Origin: an uncultured Acetobacteraceae bacterium | GTDB taxonomy: Bacteria; Pseudomonadota; Alphaproteobacteria; Acetobacterales; Acetobacteraceae | Assembly: GCA_937930165.1 (NCBI GenBank) | Contig: CALGVL010000271.1 | Coordinates: 1-15,397 of the forward strand | Length of the DNA: 15,397 bases | Direction: 5' to 3' | Program-made: the position numbers and the translations under genes | The notes under the pieces: generated by a model | The model's input: only the letters and a program-made list of their open reading frames with translations | Databases searched by the model: none | Told to the model about the DNA's origin: nothing | In this document: positions 1 through 6,045 of the stretch, piece after piece | Position numbering within the stretch: position 1 is the stretch's first letter | Layout of the letters: every line of letters starts with the position of its first letter

Positions 1-1
1 C

Positions 2-1249
2 GGCGGCGCCACCTTCAACATGCGCGCGGTGCGCAGCCCGGTGATCGTCTTCGCCTCCGCCGGCGACAACATCACTCCGCCCGGCCAGGCGCTGCGCTGG
101 ATTGCGGACGTGTATCGCGACGAGCAGGAGATCAAGGCGCTCGGCCAGACCATCGTTTACCTGGTGCATGACGAGATCGGCCACCTCGGCATCTTCGTCT
201 CCGGCGCCGTGGCGCTGAAGGAGCATGCGGAGATCGCCGAGACGATCGAGCTGATCGATTCCGTGGCACCTGGCCTCTACGAGATGCTCATCACCACCCA
301 GGACGGCGTCCGCCAGGTGGAGCTGAAGGAACGGAGCATCGCCGATATCCGCGCCCGCTCCGGCGAGGCGAAGAACGAGGCCTTCCCGGCGGTGGCCCGG
401 ATCTCCGCGCTCAACCAGTCGGTCTACGACATCTTCGTCGCACCAGTCGTGCGCCGGCTGGTGACGGAACAGGGTGCGGCGCTGCGCCGCAAGCTGCACC
501 CGATGCGCCTCCGCCGCCATGTCTTCAGCGACGAGAACCCGCTGATGGCCCCGGTGGCGCCGCTGGCCGACCTTGCGCGCCGCAACCGCGCGCCTGCTCG
601 GCCGACCAACCCTTTCCTGGCCTGGGAACGGCTCTGGGCCGATCAGGTCGAGCGCAGCATCGATGCCTGGCGCGACATGCGTGACACCTGGACGGAAAGC
701 GTCTTCCACGCCGTCTATGGCTGGCTGGCCGCCTTCGGCGTCTCCGGGGGCGAGGTGCCAGAGGAGCCGCGCGGCAGCGCCCTGGCCGAGGCGCCGGAGG
801 TACGCAAGGCGCTGTCGCGCATCGGCCAGGGCGGCTACGCGGAAGCCGTGGTGCGCATGATGATCCTGCTGGCGCAAGCGCGCGGCGGCGTGCGGCGGTC
901 CCGCCTTGCCCGTTCCAACGCCCTGCTACGGGAGCAGCCGCCCTTCGCCGAGATGAGCGCCAGCGCCCGTCAGGCGCTGATCCGGGAGCAGACGGTGATT
1001 GCCACCATGTCGCCGGCCGAGGCGCTGGCGACCCTGCCGAAGCTGCTGCCGGACGCCGCCGACCGCCAGCGCGCCCTGGCCGCGGTGGAGGGTGTCGCCG
1101 GGCCGGAGGAGGAACTGGGCGAGGCCGCCCAGTCCATGCTGCGGCAGTTGCGCGCGGCCCTCGGCTTCGACGGAAACCGTGAGTCCCGGCCCTTCGAGGC
1201 CGTGGCGATGCCGCACACCGTCTACTCAGGCGCAGCTACCGCCCTTTGA
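2..1249 (+). CDS. DUF3141 alpha/beta-hydrolase protein, 3' part (5' end outside window)
   Basis: The frame is open from the first base of the window, so the start lies upstream; the ATG at 20 is internal. The 415 visible residues look like the C-terminal half of the DUF3141 family, whose members are roughly 750-800 residues and are often described as PHA-synthase- or PHB-depolymerase-like hydrolases. The segment SPVIVFASAGDNITPP (D22, counting from the codon at nt 2) followed by VHDEIGHLGIF (H61) matches the acid and histidine part of an alpha/beta-hydrolase triad; the nucleophile would be upstream. The rest (about residues 80-415) is charged, mostly helical and without recognisable motifs. 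The gene ends in TGA inside the 3' end of the convergent enoyl-CoA hydratase gene, a 14-bp overlap. The biochemical role of the family is unknown to me; a link to polyester or acyl-ester metabolism is only suggested by the fold. It probably belongs to a transcription unit outside the window. Confidence 0.85.
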   Translation, partial: GGATFNMRAVRSPVIVFASAGDNITPPGQALRWIADVYRDEQEIKALGQTIVYLVHDEIGHLGIFVSGAVALKEHAEIAETIELIDSVAPGLYEMLITTQDGVRQVELKERSIADIRARSGEAKNEAFPAVARISALNQSVYDIFVAPVVRRLVTEQGAALRRKLHPMRLRRHVFSDENPLMAPVAPLADLARRNRAPARPTNPFLAWERLWADQVERSIDAWRDMRDTWTESVFHAVYGWLAAFGVSGGEVPEEPRGSALAEAPEVRKALSRIGQGGYAEAVVRMMILLAQARGGVRRSRLARSNALLREQPPFAEMSASARQALIREQTVIATMSPAEALATLPKLLPDAADRQRALAAVEGVAGPEEELGEAAQSMLRQLRAALGFDGNRESRPFEAVAMPHTVYSGAATAL

Positions 1250-2045
1250 AGACCGGCTTGCGCTTCTCGACATAGGCGTTGATTCCCTCCACTCGGTCCT
1301 CGGTGGGGATCAACTGGTAGTAGGCCTCGATCTCGAACAGCATGCCGCTGGCGCGGTCCATCTGCAGGCCGGTCGAAATCGCCTTTTTCGCCTGACGCAC
1401 GGAGAGCGGGGCGTTGTCGCAGATGGTCTGCGCGGTCTTCAGCACCTCGGCCAGCACTTCGCCCGGCTCGCAGAGACGGTTGACGACGCCCCAGGCCAGC
1501 GCGTCCTCCGCACTGAAGGGCCGGCCAGTGAAGATCACCTCCTTGGCACGGCGCTCGCCGATGGTGCGCGGCAGGTTCTGGGTGCCGCCACCACCGGGCA
1601 TGATGCCACGTGTCACCTCGGTCAGCGCGAAGCGGGCCGTCTTCGACGCATAGGCGAAGTCGCAGCAGAGCGCCAGTTCCAGCCCTCCCGCGAAGGCGGC
1701 GCCGTTGATGGCGGCGATCAGCGGCGGCGGGCAGGCGAGCAGCGAGCGGAAGCAGCGCTCGAACAGGTAGTGCTGGCGGGAGAAATCGGCATCCGTCATG
1801 CCGTCCCGCTCCTTCAGGTCGGCGCCGGCGCAGAAGGCGCGGTCACCCGCGCCGGTCAGGACGACGCAGCGATAGGCGTCGGGCTCCGCCTCCAGCGCAT
1901 TGAAGACGGCGAGCAGTTCCTCCGCCATGCGCGTGGTGAAGGCATTGGCACGCTCCGGCCGGTTCAGCGTCACCAGTAGCAGCGAGGGGGCGGGTTCGGT
2001 AACGAGGATCGTGGCGAATTCCCTGTCGAGGGCTGCGAGTTGCAT
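1236..2045 (-). CDS. Enoyl-CoA hydratase/isomerase (crotonase) family protein
   Basis: A 269-residue protein, the usual length for a crotonase. It should hydrate a 2-enoyl-CoA or carry out a related CoA-thioester reaction in the cytosol. Visible signatures are the CoA/oxyanion segment FCAGADLKE (71-79), the second oxyanion stretch AAFAGGLELALCCD with E123, and FALTEVTRGIMPGGGGT with E143. E123 and E143 sit where the two catalytic glutamates of rat mitochondrial enoyl-CoA hydratase lie (E144, E164), so true hydratase activity is plausible rather than a different crotonase chemistry. The ATG at 2045 is supported by AGGAG at 2053-2057, seven bases upstream. It is transcribed alone, divergently from the amidohydrolase gene (135-bp gap), and its TAG stop lies within the DUF3141 gene. 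Substrate chain length cannot be read from the sequence. It may supply the hydratase step for other CoA enzymes in the window. Confidence 0.93.
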   Translation of the reverse strand: MQLAALDREFATILVTEPAPSLLLVTLNRPERANAFTTRMAEELLAVFNALEAEPDAYRCVVLTGAGDRAFCAGADLKERDGMTDADFSRQHYLFERCFRSLLACPPPLIAAINGAAFAGGLELALCCDFAYASKTARFALTEVTRGIMPGGGGTQNLPRTIGERRAKEVIFTGRPFSAEDALAWGVVNRLCEPGEVLAEVLKTAQTICDNAPLSVRQAKKAISTGLQMDRASGMLFEIEAYYQLIPTEDRVEGINAYVEKRKPVFKGR

Positions 2046-2104
2046 CCGGCATCTCCTTCGTGGCCTGGGGCCGGGAAGCTAGCCGTCATCCGGGGACAGG
2101 AACA

Positions 2105-2133
2105 GGCGGGCGGCCGGGCTGGGCCGACCCGCC
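2105..2133. repeat. Imperfect GC-rich inverted repeat in the 2046-2180 divergent gap
   Basis: GGCGGG (2105-2110) plus CGGCC (2111-2115) can pair with GGCCG (2122-2126) and CCCGCC (2128-2133), leaving a 6-nt loop and one bulged A (2127). It lies about 48 bp before the amidohydrolase start and 60 bp before the enoyl-CoA hydratase start. It could be an operator or leader hairpin, but in such GC-rich DNA it may be chance. There is no T-run. I see no convincing -35/-10 pair in this gap. Confidence 0.3.
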
Positions 2134-2165
2134 GGAACCGCTTAGGCTGCTGGGCAAATCAAACC

Positions 2166-2174
2166 GGAAGGAAA
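2166..2174 (+). promoter_or_regulatory. Ribosome binding site that sets the amidohydrolase start
   Basis: GGAAGGAAA ends six bases before the ATG at 2181, with its AAGGA core eight bases away. The frame is open back to an ATG at 2040, but that region has no Shine-Dalgarno and no family-like protein sequence, so 2181 is preferred. Confidence 0.75.
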
Positions 2175-2180
2175 CGGGCC

Positions 2181-3896
2181 ATGGGCATCGAGGCCGATCT
2201 GGTCATCCGCGGCGGCACGGTCATTGACGGCACCGGACGCGAACCTTTCGAGGCCGACATCGCCATCGTCGGCGGCAGGATCGCCGCGCTGGGCGAAGTC
2301 CCAGGGCGCGGCAGGGAGGAGATTGACGCCCGCGGCCGCATCGTCACCCCCGGCTTTGTGGATATCCACACCCATTACGACGGCCAGGCGGTGTGGGATT
2401 CGCACCTCGCGCCCTCCGCCTGGCATGGCGTGACGACGGCGGTGATGGGCAATTGCGGCGTCGGCTTCGCGCCGGTGCGGCAGGGTGATCGCGATACCCT
2501 GATCGAGCTGATGGAAGGGGTGGAGGACATCCCCGGCCCCGTCCTGCATCAGGGCCTGGAGTTCCGCTGGGAGAGCTTCCCCGAATATCTCGACGTGCTG
2601 GACCGCAAGCCACGCGACATCGACATCTGCGCCCTGGTGCCGCACGCCGCCATGCGCGTCTATGTCATGGGCAAGCGGGCGCTGGAGCTGGAGCCGGCCA
2701 GCGAGGACGAGATCGCGGCCATGCGCCGGATCGTCGCCGAGGCGGTGCACGCCGGCGCCTTCGGCTTCTCCACCTCCCGCACCATCAGCCATAAGACCTT
2801 GAAGGGCGACCCGACGCCGACCCTTCGCGCGCAGGAGGACGAGCTGACCGGCATCGCCCTAGGCCTGCGCGATGCCGGCACGGGGCTGCTGGAACTGGTT
2901 TCCGACTGGAACACCCCGGATCCGGCGACCGAATTCGCCATGGTGCGCCGCATCACGGAACGGAGCGGCCGCCCAGTCCTCTTCTCCCTCACCGCCCGGC
3001 ACGACCGTACCGAGGCATGGAAGGAATTGCTGGCCCTGTCCAACCAGGCCGCGGCGGAAGGGCTGCCGATCCGCCCCGTCTTCCCGCCACGGCCGATCGG
3101 CATCCTGCTCGGCCTGCTGGGCAGCCAGAACCCGTTCAGCGGCACGCCCAGCTACAAGGCCATCGCGCATCTTCCATTGGCGGAGCGCGTGGCGGCGATG
3201 CGCGATCCGGCGGTCCGGGCCCGCATCCTCTCCGAGGACCGGGTCACCGGCAGCAACTTCCCGCTGATCACCCGCCTGTCCTTCGAGCGGATGTTCCCCT
3301 TCGGTGACCCGCCCGACTACACGCCGCCCAAGGAGAACTCCATCGCCGCCATCGCGGCGCGGCAGGGCCGCAAGCCGGAGGAGGTCGCCTATGACATGCT
3401 CCTGGCCGATGATGGCCATAGCTTCATCTTTGCGCCCCTGACCAATTACGCCGACTACACTCTGGGGCCGAGTGCCGAATTGCTGCGCCACCCCAACGCC
3501 ATCGTCGGCCTCTCGGATGGCGGGGCGCATGTTGGCTTCATCTCCGATGGCAGTTTCCCGACCTTCCTGCTGACCTATTGGGGACGCGACCGCGGCTCCG
3601 ATACACTGCCCCTGCCTGAGCTGGTGCGCCGACAGACCTCCGACACGGCCCGTGCCGTTGGCCTGCATGACCGTGGCGTGCTGGCACCCGGCAAGAAGGC
3701 AGATGTTAACGTCATCGATTTCGATGCACTTCGCCTGGAACGGCCCGGCATGGTCTGGGACCTGCCGGCAGGCGGACGGCGCCTGCTGCAGAGGGCGCAG
3801 GGCTATGAGGCTACCATCGTCTCCGGCATCGTCACCTACCGGAATGGCGAGGCCACTGGCGCATTGCCAGGCCGCCTGGTCCGCAGCACCGCATAG
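2181..3896 (+). CDS. D-aminoacylase-like amidohydrolase (N-acyl-D-amino-acid deacylase family)
   Basis: A 571-residue member of the amidohydrolase superfamily, subgroup commonly named N-acyl-D-amino-acid deacylase. It would hydrolyse an amide bond in the cytosol. The N-terminal beta-sandwich strand DLVIRGGTVIDGTG (6-19) leads to the metal motif VDIHTHYDGQ (H63, H65), then NCGVGFAP (C92, the bridging-cysteine position of D-aminoacylase) and LSDGGAHVGF (D446, H450). The C-terminal sandwich returns at LAPGKKADVNVIDF. Two histidines that bind metal in the Alcaligenes D-aminoacylase do not appear at their expected places: those segments read LLELVSDWN (236-244) and VLFSLTARHD (266-275). Function is therefore uncertain, and D-amino-acid specificity should not be assumed. 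A RidA gene follows after 15 bp, almost certainly co-transcribed. The start at 2181 is chosen by its ribosome binding site and by homology beginning at MGIEADLVIRGG. Confidence 0.88.
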   Translation: MGIEADLVIRGGTVIDGTGREPFEADIAIVGGRIAALGEVPGRGREEIDARGRIVTPGFVDIHTHYDGQAVWDSHLAPSAWHGVTTAVMGNCGVGFAPVRQGDRDTLIELMEGVEDIPGPVLHQGLEFRWESFPEYLDVLDRKPRDIDICALVPHAAMRVYVMGKRALELEPASEDEIAAMRRIVAEAVHAGAFGFSTSRTISHKTLKGDPTPTLRAQEDELTGIALGLRDAGTGLLELVSDWNTPDPATEFAMVRRITERSGRPVLFSLTARHDRTEAWKELLALSNQAAAEGLPIRPVFPPRPIGILLGLLGSQNPFSGTPSYKAIAHLPLAERVAAMRDPAVRARILSEDRVTGSNFPLITRLSFERMFPFGDPPDYTPPKENSIAAIAARQGRKPEEVAYDMLLADDGHSFIFAPLTNYADYTLGPSAELLRHPNAIVGLSDGGAHVGFISDGSFPTFLLTYWGRDRGSDTLPLPELVRRQTSDTARAVGLHDRGVLAPGKKADVNVIDFDALRLERPGMVWDLPAGGRRLLQRAQGYEATIVSGIVTYRNGEATGALPGRLVRSTA

Positions 3897-3911
3897 GGGG
3901 AGGCAGCCGGC

Positions 3912-4301
3912 ATGGCCGATATCCAGCGCTTCGCCCCGCCGGCGGATGGCAGGCCCTTCCCGCCACTCTCGCTCGCGGTGCGGCATGGCAGCACGCTATA
4001 CGTCTCGGGCGTAGCGCCCTTCGACAAGCAGGGCCGGCTCGCCGTCGGCGATTTCGCCGCGCAATTCGCCCAGGTCATGGAGAATCTCCGGGAAGTCCTG
4101 GCCGCGGCTGGCGCCGACCTGACACGCGTCGTCAAGACCAATGTCCTGCTGACACGGGCGGAGGATGTCCGGGAGATGAACCAGCTCTACGCCGCCGCCT
4201 TCCCGGCCGGACACCTGCCGGCGCGCACCACCTGTGTCGTGGCCGCGCTGCCGGTCCCGGAATTTCTGCTGGAGATCGAGTGCGTGGCGGCGCTGGATTG
4301 A
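3912..4301 (+). CDS. RidA (YjgF/YER057c/UK114) family protein
   Basis: A 129-residue protein, typical for the family. RidA proteins form trimers that hydrolyse reactive enamines/imines released by PLP enzymes or amine oxidation; several relatives act instead as dedicated pathway deaminases or amidases. Visible signatures are TLYVSGVAPFDKQG (28-41), the QFAQVMENLREVLAAAGADL helix, the VVKTNVLLT strand, and LPARTTCVVAALP with R105, the substrate-carboxylate arginine of active RidA, followed by E121 in LLEIECVA. With that arginine and acid present, deaminase activity is possible. GGGGAGG at 3897-3903 lies eight bases before the ATG. The gene lies 15 bp after the amidohydrolase stop, so the two form an operon. 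This suggests that the amidohydrolase pathway creates an imine or enamine, or that this member is a pathway-specific hydrolase. A 12-bp gap separates it from the convergent SDR gene. Confidence 0.93.
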   Translation: MADIQRFAPPADGRPFPPLSLAVRHGSTLYVSGVAPFDKQGRLAVGDFAAQFAQVMENLREVLAAAGADLTRVVKTNVLLTRAEDVREMNQLYAAAFPAGHLPARTTCVVAALPVPEFLLEIECVAALD

Positions 4302-4308
4302 CGCCGCC
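4286..4308. terminator. Possible hairpin between the convergent RidA and SDR genes
   Basis: GGCGGCG (4286-4292) and CGCCGCC (4302-4308) are perfect inverted 7-mers with a 9-nt loop that includes the RidA stop codon. This is the only stem-loop candidate at the convergent junction. No T-run follows on either strand, so intrinsic termination is doubtful. Confidence 0.25.
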
Positions 4309-4313
4309 CCGCC

Positions 4314-5078
4314 TCAGCCCAAGGTCAGGCCGCCATCCACCACGATAGTCTGGCCGGTGACCATGCCGGCCCCAGCCAGCAGGAAGACCATCACTTCGGC
4401 CAGATCCTCGGGGGTGCAGCGGCGCTTCAGCAGGGCTTTCTCGATGCTGCTGCTGCGCTGCTCATTGGTCCATTCGATCATCCAGGGACTGTCCACCGCC
4501 CCGGGGGCCACCGCATTCACCCGCACCTCCGGCGCCAGGCTGCGCGCCAGATTCTTGGTCAGGCTGATCACGCCCGCCTTGGTCGCGCCATAGGCCATGG
4601 AGCTGCCCGGCGAGTTCAGCCCGGCGATGGAGGCCGTATTCACCACCGCACCCCTCGCCGCGCGCAGGGCCGGGGCCGCTGCCTTGGTGCAGCGGAAGAC
4701 GCCGAGCAGGTTCACCTGCAAGACAGTCTGCCACAGCTCCTCGGTGATCCGGTCCAGTTCCTTCGGCGAGATGCTGGTGCGCGTGCCCGGCGTCCCGGCA
4801 TTGTTCGCCAGGAAATCCAGGCGGCCGAGATCGGCGATGGCCTTGTTCACCATGCGCTCGCAATCCGCGGCATCGCCGACATTGCCGGGCGCACCGATGA
4901 CATCGAGCCCGCGGCTGCGCAGCGCCTCCACCTGCTCCGGCCCGCGTGGATCGTCAGGCAGATGGTTGATTGCCACCTTGCAGCCATTCTCCGCCAGCAT
5001 GGTCACAGTGGCGAGGCCGATGCCGGAGGCGCCACCCGTCACCAGCGCCGTCCTGCCCTTGAGGTCGTAGCGGATCAC
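4314..5078 (-). CDS. SDR-family NAD(P)-dependent oxidoreductase
   Basis: A 254-residue classical short-chain dehydrogenase/reductase, likely a hydroxyl/keto interconversion enzyme similar to 3-oxoacyl-ACP/CoA reductases. It shows the cofactor loop TGGASGIG (14-21), NNAG (92-95), the tetrad asparagine N123, S150, and Y163-x3-K167. The end of the second strand reads VAINHLPDD without the acidic residue typical of NAD-specific members, so cofactor preference is unclear. The start is taken as GTG at 5078, which overlaps the TGA of the upstream dehydrogenase gene (GTGA). The purine-rich stretch GGAGAAGGGAGAAGG directly precedes it and serves as ribosome binding site. The frame stays open to an ATG at 5174, but those residues have no SDR character. 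It is the last gene of the ThDP-enzyme unit and probably oxidises or reduces an intermediate of the same pathway. Substrate unknown. Confidence 0.92.
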   Translation of the reverse strand: MIRYDLKGRTALVTGGASGIGLATVTMLAENGCKVAINHLPDDPRGPEQVEALRSRGLDVIGAPGNVGDAADCERMVNKAIADLGRLDFLANNAGTPGTRTSISPKELDRITEELWQTVLQVNLLGVFRCTKAAAPALRAARGAVVNTASIAGLNSPGSSMAYGATKAGVISLTKNLARSLAPEVRVNAVAPGAVDSPWMIEWTNEQRSSSIEKALLKRRCTPEDLAEVMVFLLAGAGMVTGQTIVVDGGLTLG

Positions 5079-6043
5079 GCCCCTTCTCCCTTCTCCTGGA
5101 AGCCCGCTAGGCTGCCGATCCTTCTGAGCGCCCGCTTCAATTCCACCAGACGCCGGTCGCGGTCCTCGAACCACTCCGCGGGAGAATGGCCGGACCAGTC
5201 ATAGAAGCCGGCGCCGCTCAGCACGCCGGTCTTGCCCGATTCCACGAGTTCGGCCAGCACCTTCCCCGGCCCGCCCTGACCCGCGGCACCGGACCGGTTG
5301 CGCGCCGCGTCGTACATCAACTGCAGTCCGGTGAAATCCGCCTTGGCGAAGACGCCAAGGATCGGCAGCCGAAGCGCGATGCCGTGGATGATGGCAGCGT
5401 CGATCTCCTGCGCCGTGCCGACGCCGTCATCCAGTAGCTTCTGCACCTCAGCCTGGATGGCGGCCTGCACGCGGTTCGCCACGTAGCCCGGCACGAATTT
5501 GCGCATGACGATCGGCACCTGGCCCATGGCCGCGACCATGCCGCGCACCCGTTCCACCACCGCCGGATCGCATTTCGGGCCCGGTACCAGGTCGCAGAGA
5601 TCCACCAGATAGGGCGGCGTGTACCAATGGGCGATCATGGCACGCTGTTGCCGCCCCTCGGGGATCAAGGGGAACACATCCAGGTAGCTGGTGTTGCTGG
5701 CCCAGATCGCATCCGCCGGCGCCACCTTGTCCAGCTCGGCATAGAGCGCCCGCTTGGCATCCGGCCGCTCCACGATGGCCTCGATGATGAGTTCGGCATC
5801 GGCGACCGTCTCGGCCAGGGACGTATGCCGGGTCACCGCCCCGCGCAGCCAGGCGGCCGTCCGCTCCGCTGGCGCCTCGCCGAATTTCACCAGAGTGGCA
5901 AGGGCCGCCTCCATAAGCCCTTCCGCTCGGTCCAGGGTCGCCGGGTTGCTGTCGGTCAGCCGCACCTGATGACCACCAAGGGCGAAGACCAGCGCGAGCG
6001 CGTGGCCCATCGTCCCTGCGCCGATAACCGCAACGCGCGCCAT
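5075..6043 (-). CDS. 3-hydroxyacyl-CoA dehydrogenase-like NAD-dependent protein
   Basis: A 322-residue protein of the 3-hydroxyacyl-CoA dehydrogenase superfamily, with an N-terminal Rossmann domain (VAVIGAGTMG, 4-13; acidic D31 at the end of strand two, consistent with NAD) and a C-terminal helical domain from about 186 (VPGYVANRVQAAI, with N190 at the position of the conserved active-site asparagine). The catalytic histidine is H139 in MIAHWYTPPYLV. Its usual partner glutamate, twelve residues on, is replaced by D151, and the HxxNP pattern reads HWYTP. It may therefore act on a non-standard hydroxyacid or hydroxyacyl substrate, as carnitine or gulonate dehydrogenases of this superfamily do. 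GGAGG at 6054-6058 is ten bases from the ATG at 6043 but only one base from another ATG at 6052, so 6043 is preferred (the alternative adds three residues). It begins two bases after the ThDP-enzyme stop and overlaps the SDR start. Confidence 0.88.
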   Translation of the reverse strand: MARVAVIGAGTMGHALALVFALGGHQVRLTDSNPATLDRAEGLMEAALATLVKFGEAPAERTAAWLRGAVTRHTSLAETVADAELIIEAIVERPDAKRALYAELDKVAPADAIWASNTSYLDVFPLIPEGRQQRAMIAHWYTPPYLVDLCDLVPGPKCDPAVVERVRGMVAAMGQVPIVMRKFVPGYVANRVQAAIQAEVQKLLDDGVGTAQEIDAAIIHGIALRLPILGVFAKADFTGLQLMYDAARNRSGAAGQGGPGKVLAELVESGKTGVLSGAGFYDWSGHSPAEWFEDRDRRLVELKRALRRIGSLAGFQEKGEGA

Positions 6044-6045
6044 GC

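Noticed and set aside
999..1979. Plus-strand open frame of 326 codons across the DUF3141/crotonase junction
   Set aside because: Overlaps two supported genes in other frames, and no domain is visible.
2859..3986. Minus-strand open frame of 375 codons opposite the amidohydrolase
   Set aside because: Shadow frame; no recognisable domain, and it crosses the well-supported amidohydrolase/RidA junction.
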